Part shown: piece by piece, positions 25,436 through 35,673 of the stretch
Layout: each line of letters opens with the position of its first letter
Position numbering within the stretch: position 1 is the stretch's first letter
From: Pseudoxanthomonas winnipegensis
Lineage (GTDB): Bacteria; Pseudomonadota; Gammaproteobacteria; Xanthomonadales; Xanthomonadaceae
Assembly: GCF_004283755.1 (NCBI RefSeq)
Contig: NZ_SHMH01000005.1
Location: forward strand, 1-64,000
Length of the DNA: 64,000 bases
Reading direction: 5' to 3'
Made by a program: the position numbers and the translations under genes
Notes under the pieces: generated by a model
Database searches by the model: none
Told to the model about the DNA's origin: nothing
Seen by the model: only the letters and a program-made list of their open reading frames with translations

Positions 25436-26626
25436 CTATACCGCTTCGCCTGCGGCGTGGCCGCTGGCCCAGGCCCACTGGAAGTTGTAGCCGCCCAGCC
25501 AGCCGGTGACGTCCAGCACCTCGCCGATGAAGTGCAGGCCGGGCGCGCGCCTGGATTCGAACGTGGCCTGCGACACTTCGCGCGTGTCCACGCCGCCCAG
25601 CGTGACCTCGGCGGTGCGATAGCCCTCGGTGCCGCTGGCCACCAGCGGCCAGGCGCGCAGCAGATCGGCGGCCTGGCGCAGCTGCGGCTCGTTGAACTGC
25701 TTCATCGGCCGGTTGGGCAGCCAGTGTTCGCACAGGCGCTGGGCGAAGCGGCGTGGCAACAGATCGCCCAGCACCGTCTTCAGCTCGGCGGCGGGGCGCG
25801 CGGCCCGCTGCGCCTGCAGCACAGCCAGCGCGTCCTGCCCCGGCAGCAGGTCCAGGTGCAGCGGCTGGCCCGGCTGCCAGTACGAGGAGATCTGCAGGAT
25901 CGCCGGGCCGCTGATGCCGCGATGGGTGATCAACATGGCGTTGTCGAAGGCGATCTTGCCGGACGCCGCGCGCACCGGCAGCGACACGCCGGCCAGGTCG
26001 GCCAGCTGCTCCTGCGGGCGGCCGCTCAGGGTCAGCGGCACCAGCCCCGCGCGCGTGGGCAGTACGGTGAGGCCGAACTGCCGCGCCAGCGCATAGCCGA
26101 AGCCGCTGGCGCCCATGGAAGGAATCGACAGCCCGCCGCTGGCCACCACCAGCGAGGGCGCGGCGAACACGCCCTGCGCGGTGTGCACCGCATAGCCGCC
26201 ACCCTCGCGCGCGACCACGCGCTCAACAGCGCAGCCGGTGGCGATGCGCACGCCGGCCGCTTCGCATTCGGCGACCAGCATGGCCACGATCTGCTTGGAC
26301 GAGTCGTCGCAGAACAGCTGGCCCAGCTCCTTCTCGTGATAGGCGATGCGGTGCTTCTCGACCAGCGCGATGAAGTCGCGCGGCGTGTAGCGCGCCAGCG
26401 CCGAACGGCAGAAGTGCGGGTTGTCCGACAGATAGTTGGCCGGCGAGGTGCCGGTGTTGGTGAAGTTGCAGCGCCCGCCGCCGGACATCAGGATCTTCTT
26501 GCCCACGCGGTTGGCGTGCTCGATCACCAGCACCGAGCGCCCGCGCGCGCCGGCGGTGGCCGCGCACATCAGCCCGGCCGCGCCGCCGCCGATGATCAGG
26601 ACATCGTGGGTGAAGCCGGCCAGCAC
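25436..26626 (-). CDS. BaiN/HI0933-family NAD(P)/FAD-dependent oxidoreductase
   Basis: The 396-residue flavoprotein matches the HI0933/BaiN family: FAD-binding VLIIGGGAAGLMCAATAG at about residues 8-27, RVGKKILMSGGGRCNFTN directly after, and the C-terminal GLHFIGEVLDVTGWLGGYN with NFQWAWASGHAAG. Biochemical roles are known for few members; the bile-acid enzyme BaiN is one. Start: GTG 26626 is preceded by AGGA at seven bases and lies two bases after the yaeQ stop codon, so the genes are almost certainly cotranscribed. The frame is open for another kilobase upstream, but that part reads through yaeQ in another frame and is spurious. Confidence 0.88.
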   Translation of the reverse strand: MLAGFTHDVLIIGGGAAGLMCAATAGARGRSVLVIEHANRVGKKILMSGGGRCNFTNTGTSPANYLSDNPHFCRSALARYTPRDFIALVEKHRIAYHEKELGQLFCDDSSKQIVAMLVAECEAAGVRIATGCAVERVVAREGGGYAVHTAQGVFAAPSLVVASGGLSIPSMGASGFGYALARQFGLTVLPTRAGLVPLTLSGRPQEQLADLAGVSLPVRAASGKIAFDNAMLITHRGISGPAILQISSYWQPGQPLHLDLLPGQDALAVLQAQRAARPAAELKTVLGDLLPRRFAQRLCEHWLPNRPMKQFNEPQLRQAADLLRAWPLVASGTEGYRTAEVTLGGVDTREVSQATFESRRAPGLHFIGEVLDVTGWLGGYNFQWAWASGHAAGEAV

Positions 26627-26628
26627 CT

Positions 26629-27177
26629 TCAGTCCTGCGGCGCGTGGCGGACGATGGGGACCACCACCAGCTGCAGATCGTCGCCCATCAGCTGGACTTC
26701 GCCGTCCTGGATCAGCACGTCCAGGCGCAGGGTGCGCACGAGCTTGGCCGCCAGTTCCCGGATCGCGTCCTGCGGCAGGTCGATCACGGTCAGCTGCTTC
26801 ATGCGGCGCAGCGAGGCGGCGTGCTTGTGCCACCACACATCGCCGGCGTGCCCGGCGTAGCCGACCACCACCACCTCGCGCGCGCGGCCGGCGGCCTTGC
26901 GCAGGCGGCTCTCGTCGGGCTGGCCCAGTTCGATCCACTGTTCGATCTGGCCGCTGTAGTCGCGGCGCCACAGGTCGGGCTCGTCCTCGTTGCTCAGGCC
27001 GCGGCCGAAGGCCAGGCGTTCGTCGGCATACAGGACGAAGGCCAGCACGCGCGCCACCAGGCGCTCGTCGGTCTCCGAGGGGTGCTGGGCCAGGGTCAGG
27101 CTGTGGCTGGCGTAGTGGTTGCGGTCGAGGTCGCTGATCTGCAGCTCGACCTTGCGGATCGTGGCGGAAAGGGCCAT
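26629..27177 (-). CDS. yaeQ: YaeQ family protein
   Basis: The 182-residue protein aligns well to YaeQ. Family blocks are SDLDRNHY, LTLAQHPSETDERLVARVLA, YADERLAFGRGLSNEDEPDLW, QWIELGQPDESRLRKA and VWWHKHA, with a C-terminal LDVLIQDGEVQLMGDD. YaeQ has a PD-(D/E)XK nuclease-like fold. E. coli YaeQ was once linked to suppression of rfaH defects, but its function is unsettled. The protein is cytoplasmic. It is first in a two-gene unit with the flavoprotein gene, which starts two bases after its stop codon. Confidence 0.9.
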   Translation of the reverse strand: MALSATIRKVELQISDLDRNHYASHSLTLAQHPSETDERLVARVLAFVLYADERLAFGRGLSNEDEPDLWRRDYSGQIEQWIELGQPDESRLRKAAGRAREVVVVGYAGHAGDVWWHKHAASLRRMKQLTVIDLPQDAIRELAAKLVRTLRLDVLIQDGEVQLMGDDLQLVVVPIVRHAPQD

Positions 27178-27683
27178 GGCTCAAGACAAGGAAGTGAGAA
27201 CAAACGCGCCCCCGCGCAGGCATGCGGCGCGGGCGGTCACGGGAAGGAGGGGGCAGGGAGGATCCCGCGCAGGACAGGGCCATCCCAGGCCTGGAGCCGG
27301 CGCGAACGCCCGCTGCACTGCTGCAGCGCAGCATCCGCTGGCGCCACCGGCGGTGACTTGGGGCACCTGCCGGACGGCGTATGCTACTACCTAGCTGTTT
27401 GTTTTGAAAGGGATTTCGTGGCTTGTTGAACGATCGGGTTTGGAAATGTCGGGGCCTGGTCCGCGAATTTCCTGGATCGGCCGGCGATTGTGTTGGCTTT
27501 TTCACCGCAACCTGCGTATCGTGCGGCCCACTGTGCTTGCCAGGGTCACCGTGGTTCGTGAGCCTGATGCGGTAGATCGACAGATCGGCTACATCGTTTG
27601 CGTTTTTCCTACGCCTGCAAACCCAGTCTCGGCCCGGAATCCCGGCGCCGCGATTACCCATCATGTTTTCAGGAGTAGTAAAA
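27178..27683. other. Long upstream region of the cold-shock gene
   Basis: There is no gene in these 506 bases. A promoter candidate lies at 27358-27385, so the cold-shock transcript would have a leader of about 290 nucleotides. That is typical of cspA-type genes whose 5' UTR folds differently at low temperature. The part from 27400 to 27680 is clearly lower in GC than its surroundings. Confidence 0.5.
27358..27385 (+). promoter_or_regulatory. Candidate sigma-70 promoter of the cold-shock gene
   Basis: TTGGGG (27358-27363) and TATGCT (27380-27385) are spaced 16 bases apart, followed by a lower-GC leader running to the cold-shock start at 27684. Confidence 0.5.
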
Positions 27684-27893
27684 ATGAGCGATCGTCAGAC
27701 CGGCACCGTCAAGTGGTTCAACGATGCCAAGGGCTTCGGCTTCATCACCCCGCAGAGCGGCCCGGACCTGTTCGTGCATTTCCGCGCGATCCAGGGCAAC
27801 GGCTTCAAGTCGCTGAAGGAAGGCCAGCAGGTCACCTTCGTGGCCGTGCAGGGTCAGAAGGGCATGCAGGCCGACCAGGTGCAGGCGCTGTAA
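27684..27893 (+). CDS. Cold-shock domain protein (CspA family)
   Basis: This 69-residue OB-fold protein binds single-stranded RNA and DNA and acts as an RNA chaperone. RNP1 reads KGFGFI and RNP2 LFVHF; the start of the fold is [15 protein letters not shown] and the end QADQVQAL. The length is normal for CspA. ATG 27684 (MSDRQTG) is preferred to an in-frame ATG at 27663 because AGGAG lies at the right distance. Regulation is probably by its long leader, as in E. coli cspA. It ends in its own terminator. Confidence 0.95.
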   Translation: MSDRQTGTVKWFNDAKGFGFITPQSGPDLFVHFRAIQGNGFKSLKEGQQVTFVAVQGQKGMQADQVQAL

Positions 27894-27923
27894 TCCAGCC
27901 CCCACCGCGTCAACACGCATGAA

Positions 27924-27956
27924 GAACGCCGGGCTTGTCCCGGCGTTTTTTTTTTG
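27924..27956 (+). terminator. Terminator of the cold-shock gene
   Basis: The stem AACGCCGGG-CTTGT-CCCGGCGTT is followed by an unbroken run of T residues. Confidence 0.93.
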
Positions 27957-28092
27957 GCTTTTTCCCCGCCGAGGGGAAGCTGACGGCGGCGCCTCGTGGC
28001 CTCGCCCCCTTCGGGCGCTGCGGAGAGCAGGCCAGGATGGCCAGCGGGCACGCGCAGTGCCATCAGTTCTTTCGGAACACCAACTCCATACC

Positions 28093-28229
28093 GTGGGAGC
28101 CGCCCTTGTGGCCTTTTCGGCCAATGGCGGCGATGAGGCTCTACCAGCAATGGCTGTGTCGCCATGGGGCTTTACCGGGAAAGTCCCATCGCCGCCATTG
28201 GCCGAAAAGGCCACAAGGGCGGCTCCCAC
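28093..28229. repeat. Perfect 43-bp inverted repeat with a 51-nt loop
   Basis: The arms 28093-28135 and 28187-28229 are exact inverse complements (they start GTGGGAGCCGCCCTTGTGG). The loop contains GGGGCTTTACCGG. A shorter relative with 26-bp arms and the same GGGGCTTTACCGG at its tip lies at 53201-53262. Confidence 0.9.
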
Positions 28230-28230
28230 C

Positions 28231-28328
28231 TGTAGAGCGGAGCTTGCTCCGCTGGGGCCTTCCCCACGAACCGAACGAAGCGCAGCGGAGTCCTCAAGAG
28301 GGGGATAGCCACAAGCTCCGCCCTACAG
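28231..28328. repeat. BIME-like REP pair whose second unit is split by ~21 bases
   Basis: The first REP (GTAGAGCGGAGCTTGCTCCGC) is intact. In the second, the left half CAGCGGAG and the right half CAAGCTCCGCCCTAC are separated by TCCTCAAGAGGGGGATAGCCA. Confidence 0.8.
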
Positions 28329-28582
28329 GCATGCTGCTGCGAGAGTTGAGGACACAGTTGCTCCCACAAAAGCATGAGTGGCTCCCAGCGAAGCATGAGG
28401 TGCGCTCAACCTCTTCCCGTCCAGAATGAGCCAGGTGGGCTGATGGGCCGAGAGGAGCTGCGCCTGGTCGAGTCGAGGCGGTGGGCCAGGCATGTCCACC
28501 GTCACTGCACTCCGCGAAGCTTTTTTATGCCGGCGTCGACTCCATATCAGGAGCCACACGGCGCAAATCCGAGGCGGGCTCC

Positions 28583-30139
28583 ATGCAGTTGAACTTCGAC
28601 AACCGATTCATCGCCGAGCTGCCGGGCGATCCGGTCACGGGGCCACAGGCGCGCCAGGTCGAAGGGGCGCTGTGGTCTTCGGTCGCGCCGACGCCGGTGG
28701 CCGCGCCGCGCATGCTCGCCTGGTCGCCGGAGGTCGCCGCGATGCTGGGTTTGCAGGCCGAGGACATCGCCGAGCCGCGCTTCGCGCAGGTGTTCGGCGG
28801 CAATGCGCTGGCGCCGGGCATGGCGCCGTTCGCCACCAACTATGGCGGGCACCAGTTCGGCCATTGGGCGGGGCAGTTGGGCGATGGGCGGGCGATCTCG
28901 CTGGGCGAGGCCATCGCGGTGGACGGGCGCCGCCAGGAGCTGCAGCTCAAGGGCGCCGGGCCCACGCCGTATTCGCGCTTCGCCGATGGCCGTGCGGTGC
29001 TGCGCTCGTCGATCCGCGAGTTCCTGTGCAGCGAGGCCATGGCGCATCTCGGCTTGCCGACCACGCGTGCGCTGTGCCTGGTCGGCACGGGCGATGCGGT
29101 GGTCCGCGACATGTTCTACGACGGTCACGCCGCGCCGGAGCCGGGGGCGATCGTGTGCCGGGTGGCGCCCTCGTTTCTGCGCTTCGGGCATTTCGAGCTG
29201 CCGGCGGCGCGCGGCGATGTGGCGCTGCTGCGCCGGCTGGTGGACTTCACCATCGCGCGCGACTTTCCCGAGTTCGACGGCCCGACCGGTGAAGCGCGCG
29301 ATGCGGCCTGGTTTGCGCAGGTGTGCACGCGCACGGCCGAACTGATGGCGCACTGGATGCGGGTGGGCTTCGTCCACGGGGTGATGAACACCGACAACCT
29401 GTCGATCCTGGGCCTGACCATCGACTACGGTCCGTACGGCTGGATCGACGACTTCGATCCGGACTGGACGCCCAACACCACCGACCGTCAGGGCCGACGC
29501 TATCGCTACGGCTGGCAGCCGCAGGTGGCGTTCTGGAATCTGAGCCGGCTGGCCGGCGCGCTGTCGCCGCTGTTCGCCGATCCGGCGCCGCTGCAGGCCG
29601 GGCTGCAGGCATATGCGGATGCGTTCGCGGCCTGCGAGCGCCGCGATACGGCGGCCAAGCTGGGGCTGGCGCAGTACACGCCGGCCGATGCTGCATTGAT
29701 GGCCGATCTGTGCGCGCTGCTGCACGCGGCCGAGGTGGACATGACGTTGTTCTTCCGCGAACTGGGCGAGCACGCTCCCGGTCCGCAGGCGCTGGAGGCG
29801 CTGCGCGAGACGTTCTACGACGCCGCTAAGTTCGAGCTGCACGCGGCTGCGTTCACCGACTGGCTGACGCGCTATGCCGCGCGTTGCGCGCAGGACGGCG
29901 ACGAGGCCGCGCGGCGTGCGCGCATGCGCGCGGTCAATCCCCGCTACGTGCTGCGCAACTATCTGGCGCAGGAGGCGATCGATCGCGCGCATGACGGCGA
30001 CCTGGGCGGCATCCACACGCTGCTGGAGGTGCTGCGCCGTCCCTACGAGGATCAGCCGGGGCGCGAGGCCTTCGCCCGCAAGCGCCCGGACTGGGCGCGC
30101 GATCGGGCGGGCTGCTCGATGCTGTCGTGCAGCTCTTGA
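28583..30139 (+). CDS. selO: SelO / YdiU family protein adenylyltransferase (AMPylator)
   Basis: The 518-residue pseudokinase-fold enzyme transfers AMP from ATP to Ser, Thr or Tyr of target proteins and is linked to oxidative-stress responses in E. coli. Family blocks are [56 protein letters not shown] and [22 protein letters not shown], which carry the active-site residues. The C-terminus ends SCSS; the third residue from the end is cysteine where eukaryotic SelO has selenocysteine, as is normal in bacteria. The length is slightly above that of E. coli YdiU (478 residues). ATG 28583 is used. The gene stands before apt, with 56 bases between. Confidence 0.93.
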   Translation: MQLNFDNRFIAELPGDPVTGPQARQVEGALWSSVAPTPVAAPRMLAWSPEVAAMLGLQAEDIAEPRFAQVFGGNALAPGMAPFATNYGGHQFGHWAGQLGDGRAISLGEAIAVDGRRQELQLKGAGPTPYSRFADGRAVLRSSIREFLCSEAMAHLGLPTTRALCLVGTGDAVVRDMFYDGHAAPEPGAIVCRVAPSFLRFGHFELPAARGDVALLRRLVDFTIARDFPEFDGPTGEARDAAWFAQVCTRTAELMAHWMRVGFVHGVMNTDNLSILGLTIDYGPYGWIDDFDPDWTPNTTDRQGRRYRYGWQPQVAFWNLSRLAGALSPLFADPAPLQAGLQAYADAFAACERRDTAAKLGLAQYTPADAALMADLCALLHAAEVDMTLFFRELGEHAPGPQALEALRETFYDAAKFELHAAAFTDWLTRYAARCAQDGDEAARRARMRAVNPRYVLRNYLAQEAIDRAHDGDLGGIHTLLEVLRRPYEDQPGREAFARKRPDWARDRAGCSMLSCSS

Positions 30140-30195
30140 GCACGGCAGCGTGCGGCGCGGTGCAGTAGCATCGCGCTTTACCCAGGACCACGAGC

Positions 30196-30732
30196 GTGTC
30201 GATGTCCGTGCAAACCGAATGGGCCGCGCTGATCCGCGATGTGCCCGATTTCCCCAAGCCCGGCGTGCTGTTCAAGGACATCACGCCGGTGCTGGCCGAT
30301 GCGGCTGGGTTCGCTGCGGCCACGGCCGCGCTGGCCGATCCCTGGCGCGAGGCCGGCGTGCAGGCGGTGCTGGGCATCGAATCGCGCGGGTTCATCCTCG
30401 GCGCGGCGCTGGCGCGTGCGCTCAAGTGCGGATTCGTGCCGGTGCGCAAGCCGGGCAAGCTGCCCGCTTCGGTGCTCAGCGTCGAGTACGGCCTGGAATA
30501 CGGCAAGGACACCTTGCAGATGCACCGTGACGCGCTGCCGCCGGGCACGCGCGTGCTGATCGTCGACGACGTGCTGGCCTCGGGCGGCACGCTGCACGCG
30601 GCGCTGTCGCTGGCGCGGCAGCAGGGCTGCGATGTGCTGGGCGCGGCGGTGCTGATCGAGCTGCAGGCGCTGGGCGGGCGTGGGCGCTGGCAGGCGGATC
30701 TGCCGCTGACCGCGGTGCTGCGCTTTCCGTGA
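30196..30732 (+). CDS. apt: Adenine phosphoribosyltransferase
   Basis: The 178-residue purine salvage enzyme converts adenine and PRPP to AMP. It shows the Apt N-terminus ([20 protein letters not shown]), the ESRGFILG block, KPGKLP, and the PRPP loop [13 protein letters not shown] near residue 120. GTG 30196 is preferred because AGGA lies eight bases upstream; ATG 30202 is two codons inside. The enzyme is cytoplasmic and stands as a single gene. Confidence 0.95.
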   Translation: MSMSVQTEWAALIRDVPDFPKPGVLFKDITPVLADAAGFAAATAALADPWREAGVQAVLGIESRGFILGAALARALKCGFVPVRKPGKLPASVLSVEYGLEYGKDTLQMHRDALPPGTRVLIVDDVLASGGTLHAALSLARQQGCDVLGAAVLIELQALGGRGRWQADLPLTAVLRFP

Positions 30733-30863
30733 GGGCGACAAGCGTCGGTGGAGCCGGCGTCTTGTGGCATCTTCGGTTTTCGACGTGCGGGAAGGTTTGA
30801 TGCGGCGGGTGCTTTGGACGCCTGAGCCAGCGTTTACCGCGGCCTGATCCAACCCCCTCCCGG

Positions 30864-30888
30864 CCTCCCCCTGCTGCGCAAGGGGAGG
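30864..30888. repeat. Short GC-rich hairpin related to the 5421-5547 element
   Basis: CCTCCCC and GGGGAGG arms surround CTGCTGCGCAA. The flanking CCCCCTCCC and GGGGCGAAG resemble the arms of the nested element at 5421-5547. The copy lies between the convergent apt and aminotransferase genes. Confidence 0.5.
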
Positions 30889-30903
30889 GGCGAAGCGCTT
30901 GCT

Positions 30904-30933
30904 CGTCATCCCCGCGAACGCGGGGATCCATGG
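30904..30933. repeat. Short dispersed palindrome (CCCGCGAACGCGGGG type)
   Basis: CGTCATCCCCGCGAACGCGG and the following GGATCCATGG match the other copies at 2075, 42735, 42788 and 56077 in the core and in the CGTCAT and CCATGG flanks. Confidence 0.75.
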
Positions 30934-30988
30934 ACGTTAGCCGGGCACTGCGAGAAGCAGGCCGTCGCCCCGCGCGCGATCTCCCGCC

Positions 30989-32365
<1,377 letters not shown>

Positions 32366-32411
32366 GCAGGCCTCGCAGGGGACGGGAAAGGGATCGGCGC
32401 TAGCCTAGCGC

Positions 32412-32430
32412 GTTGAAGAAACTTTACAAC
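32412..32430. promoter_or_regulatory. Candidate operator A of the PuuR-like regulator
   Basis: GTTGAAGAAACTTTACAAC is an imperfect palindrome with GTTG/CAAC ends. Its inverse complement matches 14 of 19 positions of the site at 40401-40419. Confidence 0.55.
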
Positions 32431-32460
32431 TTGCGGCCGAAACGGCTCAATGCGGCTTTG

Positions 32461-32479
32461 CGTGTCAAGAATCCGCAAC
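32461..32479. promoter_or_regulatory. Candidate operator B of the PuuR-like regulator
   Basis: CGTGTCAAGAATCCGCAAC matches 15 of 19 positions of the site at 40401-40419 (GTTGTCAAGAATACTCAAC). It lies 24 bases before the regulator start and 96 bases before the aminotransferase start. Confidence 0.6.
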
Positions 32480-32502
32480 AGATGGGCAGCCAGGGAGCCA
32501 CC

Positions 32503-33051
32503 ATGGACATCGGAGCGCGGTTGCAGCAGGTGCGCACCGCCAAGCAGCTCAGTCAGCGCGAGCTGGCCAAGCGCGTGGGCGTGACCAACAGCACGATCTC
32601 GCTGATAGAGCAGAACAAGGTCAGCCCTTCGGTCGGCTCGTTGAAGAAGGTGCTGGACGGCATCCCGATCTCGCTGGCCGATTTCTTCACCCTCGACCTG
32701 CAGCCGGGACCGCCGGACAGCCCGTTCTACACGCTGGCCGACACGCCCGATGTGGGCAGCAACGGCGTGCACTATTTCCTGGTCGGACAACGCGTGGCGC
32801 GACGGCAGATGTGCATCCTGCGCGAGGTGATGCCGCCGGGCACCGACACCGGCCCGACCCTGCTGGTCCACGCCGGCGAAGAGGGCGGGGTGGTCGTGGC
32901 CGGCGAGGTGGAGATCACCGTTGGCGAGCAGGTGCGCGTGCTGCGCGCGGGAGAAGGCTATTACTTCGAAAGCCGCGTGCCGCATCGCTTCCGCAACCTT
33001 GGGGAGAGCGACGCGGTGATCGTCAGCGCGAACACGCCGCCGACGTTCTGA
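32503..33051 (+). CDS. XRE-cupin transcriptional regulator, PuuR-like
   Basis: The 182-residue regulator has an N-terminal XRE helix-turn-helix (MDIGARLQQVRTAKQLSQRE, then VTNSTISLIEQNKVSPSVGS, residues 1-55) and a C-terminal cupin at about 105-180 (VHAGEEGGVVVAGEVEITVG, GEGYYFESRVPHRFRN). This matches E. coli PuuR, which represses putrescine utilisation genes until putrescine binds. ATG 32503 follows AGGGAG; the frame extends upstream through the presumed operators and is not used. Candidate 19-bp operators lie upstream of this gene and between the puuA-like and puuD-like genes 8 kb away, which supports a scattered regulon. Confidence 0.88.
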   Translation: MDIGARLQQVRTAKQLSQRELAKRVGVTNSTISLIEQNKVSPSVGSLKKVLDGIPISLADFFTLDLQPGPPDSPFYTLADTPDVGSNGVHYFLVGQRVARRQMCILREVMPPGTDTGPTLLVHAGEEGGVVVAGEVEITVGEQVRVLRAGEGYYFESRVPHRFRNLGESDAVIVSANTPPTF

Positions 33052-33185
33052 GAGCGACGCCGGCGTCGCAGCCCTGCGAGCGATGGGCTGCGGAGCGTGC
33101 AGGGCATCGCGCGGCAGCCAGACAGCCGCTTCTCTTTGCAGCGCGAAGCAGCAGCGAGATCAGACGCCGGAAAGTCTCCGTGGGA

Positions 33186-33665
33186 TCAGCCCCGGCGCGC
33201 CGCATCGATCGCGGCCACATCAATCTTGCCCATCGTCATCATCGCCTCGAACACGCGCCTGGCCACCGCGGGATCCGGATCGGCCATGCCTTCGGTCAGC
33301 GTGCGCGGCGTGATCTGCCAGGACAGGCCCCACTTGTCCCTGCACCAGCCGCAGGCGCTCTCCTGCCCGCCGTTGCCGACGATGGCGTCCCACAGGCGGT
33401 CGGTCTCGGCCTGGTCATCGGTGGCGATCTGGAACGAGAACGCCTCGCTGTGCTTGAACGCTGGCCCGCCGTTGAGTCCGATGCACGGCACGCCGCACAC
33501 GGTGAACTCCACGACCAGCACGTCGCCGGCCTTGCCGGAGGGGAAGTCGGACGGCGCGCGCCGCACGGCGCCGACCTGGCTGTCGGGAAAGGTCTGCGCG
33601 TAGAACTGCGCGGCTTCCAGCGCGGTGCCGTCGTACCAGAGGCACAGGGTGTTCTTCGGAATCAT
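33186..33665 (-). CDS. PhnB-like VOC (glyoxalase/bleomycin-resistance fold) protein
   Basis: The 159-residue protein of the vicinal-oxygen-chelate superfamily starts MIPKNTLCLWYDGTALEAAQ and has FYAQTFPDSQVG, a FSFQIATDDQAETDRLWDAI block and the CGWCRDKWGLSWQITPR segment typical of PhnB-like/3-demethylubiquinone-methyltransferase-like VOC proteins. The substrate is unknown. AGGAGG lies upstream of ATG 33665. A much longer frame back to 34496 is antisense to dapA and is not used. Confidence 0.85.
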   Translation of the reverse strand: MIPKNTLCLWYDGTALEAAQFYAQTFPDSQVGAVRRAPSDFPSGKAGDVLVVEFTVCGVPCIGLNGGPAFKHSEAFSFQIATDDQAETDRLWDAIVGNGGQESACGWCRDKWGLSWQITPRTLTEGMADPDPAVARRVFEAMMTMGKIDVAAIDAARRG

Positions 33666-33875
33666 GGGGTGTTTCCTCCTGGGTGGTGATCGACGCGGCG
33701 GGACTGCCGCGTCCTTATACGGCCCCGACGCGCGAAGGCGATGAAGATCGACACGTAAACCAACGGACTCCGAGCGCGATGGTTGCAGGCGACACCGCTT
33801 GCGGCGCGCCCGCGGCCGCGCCGTGCCGCTTAGAATCGACGGCTCCCTCCATTCCATTCCGCAAGCCCTGCCTTC

Positions 33876-34775
33876 ATGACCACTTCTCACGCCCCCCTGC
33901 GCGGCAGCATCGTCGCGCTCGTCACCCCCATGCACCAGGACGGCAGCGTCGACTATGCCGCCCTGCGCAAACTGGTGGACTGGCACGTGGCCGAAGGCAC
34001 CGATTGCATCGGCGTGGTCGGCACCACCGGCGAGTCGCCTACGGTCGACGTGGAGGAGCACTGCGAGATCATCCGCGTGGCGGTCGAGCAGGCCGCCGGC
34101 CGCGTGCCGGTGATGGCCGGCTGCGGGGCCAATTCCACCGCCGAGGCGATCGCGCTGGCCAGGTTCGCGCGCGAGGTCGGCGCCGACAGCCAACTGCAGG
34201 TGGTGCCTTACTACAACAAGCCCGGTCAGGAAGGGCAGTACCGCCATTTCGCCGCCATCGCCGAGGCCACCGGCGATCTGCCGATCGTGCTGTACAACGT
34301 GCCCGGCCGGACCGCGGCCGACCTGGCGCACGACACCGTGCTGCGCCTGGCGCGGCTGCCGGGCATCGTCGGCATCAAGGAGGCCACCGGCAATATCGAG
34401 CGCGCGCAGTGGCTGATCCGCGAGGCGCCGGAAGGCTTTTCCATCTACTCCGGCGACGACGCCACAGCCGTGGCGCTGATGCTGTGCGGCGGCCATGGCA
34501 ACGTCAGCGTCACCGCCAATGTCGCCCCGCGGCTGATGCGCGAGCTATGCGCGGCGGCGCTGGCCGGCGATGTCGCCACCGCAATGGCGATCCAGCGACG
34601 CCTGCTGCCGCTGCACAAGCAGCTGTTCGTCGAGGCCAACCCGATCCCGGTCAAGTGGGCGGTGTCGCGCCTGGGCCACTGCGGCGGCACGCTGCGCCTG
34701 CCGATGACCGAACTCGAACCGGCCAACCAGGCCAAGGTCGAGGCGGCGCTGCGCGAAGCCGGCCTGCTGGGCTGA
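33876..34775 (+). CDS. dapA: 4-hydroxy-tetrahydrodipicolinate synthase
   Basis: The 299-residue (beta/alpha)8 enzyme condenses pyruvate with aspartate semialdehyde, the first committed step of lysine and diaminopimelate synthesis. The Schiff-base Lys168 (GIKEATG) and Tyr140 (VLYNVPGRT) are present, with the substrate loop GTTGESPT and the YYNKP block. The length is normal. The gene stands alone with 65 bases before fdhD and is unrelated to the polyamine genes around it. Confidence 0.96.
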   Translation: MTTSHAPLRGSIVALVTPMHQDGSVDYAALRKLVDWHVAEGTDCIGVVGTTGESPTVDVEEHCEIIRVAVEQAAGRVPVMAGCGANSTAEAIALARFAREVGADSQLQVVPYYNKPGQEGQYRHFAAIAEATGDLPIVLYNVPGRTAADLAHDTVLRLARLPGIVGIKEATGNIERAQWLIREAPEGFSIYSGDDATAVALMLCGGHGNVSVTANVAPRLMRELCAAALAGDVATAMAIQRRLLPLHKQLFVEANPIPVKWAVSRLGHCGGTLRLPMTELEPANQAKVEAALREAGLLG

Positions 34776-34839
34776 CGCCGATGTCGCCGGCGCCGCGCAC
34801 AGCTCGTGCAGCCACGCGCCGGATCGCAGGCCTGCGGCC

Positions 34840-35673
34840 TTGAGCGATCCGACGCGGCCGGCTTCGACCGAAGACGCCGGCAGTGTGCGGCGCGAGATGG
34901 TGCGCGTGCGCGGCGAAGTCGCCGAGGCACGCGCGGACGAGATCGCCGAGGAAGTGCCGGTGGCCTTCGTCTACAACGACGCGCCGTTCGCCGTGATGAT
35001 GGCCACGCCCTGCGACCTGGTCGATTTCGCCCAGGGCTTCGCGCTCAGCGAGGGCATCGTCGAGGCCATCGAGGATGCGCATGTCGAGTCGATCGAATAC
35101 CTGCTCGAAGGCGTGGAGGTGCGCATGCGCATCCCGCCGCAACGCGAGCAGGTGCTGCAGCGCCGCCGCCGCAGCATGAGCGGGCGCAGCGGCTGCGGCG
35201 TGTGCGGCAGCGAACTGCTGGAGGCGGCCCTGCGCGATCCCGCACCGGTCGGCCCCGGGATCGTCGTGACGCCCGCCGCGCTGCAGCGCGCCTTGCGCGA
35301 GCTGCGCGCCGCCCAACCGCTGGGCGCCCGCACCGGCGCCACCCATGCCGCCGGCTGGGCGCTGGCCGACGGCGAGATCGCCTTGGTGCGCGAAGACGTG
35401 GGCCGGCACAACGCGCTGGACAAGCTGATCGGCGCCATGCATCGCGCCGGGCTCGATCCCCAGGCCGGTTTCCTGGTCGTCACCAGCCGGGCCAGCTACG
35501 AAATGGCGATGAAGGCCGCCAGCGCCGGCATCGCCTTCCTGGCCGCCATCTCCGCCCCGACCGCCCTGGCCCTCGCGCTGGCCCAGCGCACCGGCCTGAC
35601 CCTGCTGGGCTTCGCCCGCGAGGACGGCTACGCGCTCTATACCCACCCGCAGCGGCTGGACGCGGCGGGCTGA
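34840..35673 (+). CDS. fdhD: Formate dehydrogenase accessory sulfurtransferase FdhD
   Basis: The 277-residue protein moves sulfur from IscS to the molybdenum cofactor of formate dehydrogenases. The functional CxxC is seen as GCGVCG (Cys119, Cys122). Other family blocks are EVPVAFVYNDAPFAVMMATP, FAQGFALSEGI, GATHAAGW, REDVGRHNALDKLIG and FLVVTSRASYEMAMKA. The start is a TTG at 34840. No formate dehydrogenase gene is in this window, so its client lies elsewhere. Confidence 0.94.
   Translation: MSDPTRPASTEDAGSVRREMVRVRGEVAEARADEIAEEVPVAFVYNDAPFAVMMATPCDLVDFAQGFALSEGIVEAIEDAHVESIEYLLEGVEVRMRIPPQREQVLQRRRRSMSGRSGCGVCGSELLEAALRDPAPVGPGIVVTPAALQRALRELRAAQPLGARTGATHAAGWALADGEIALVREDVGRHNALDKLIGAMHRAGLDPQAGFLVVTSRASYEMAMKAASAGIAFLAAISAPTALALALAQRTGLTLLGFAREDGYALYTHPQRLDAAG

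Larger units (their letters stand above)
27957..28582. other. Gene-free region rich in repeats before selO
   Basis: It contains a perfect 43-bp inverted repeat (28093-28229) followed directly by a REP pair (28231-28328). No reading frame from 28329 to 28582 looks coding. An in-frame extension of selO back to 28481 is not supported by homology or a ribosome-binding site. Confidence 0.5.

Noticed and set aside
26627-27664. N-terminal extension of the BaiN-like flavoprotein by about 345 codons
   Set aside because: The extension runs in another frame through yaeQ, which is well conserved; a GTG with a good ribosome-binding site explains the true start.
30083-30139. Possible selenocysteine codon in selO
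   Set aside because: The position carries a cysteine codon and the gene ends in an ordinary TGA after SCSS; no SECIS-like need.
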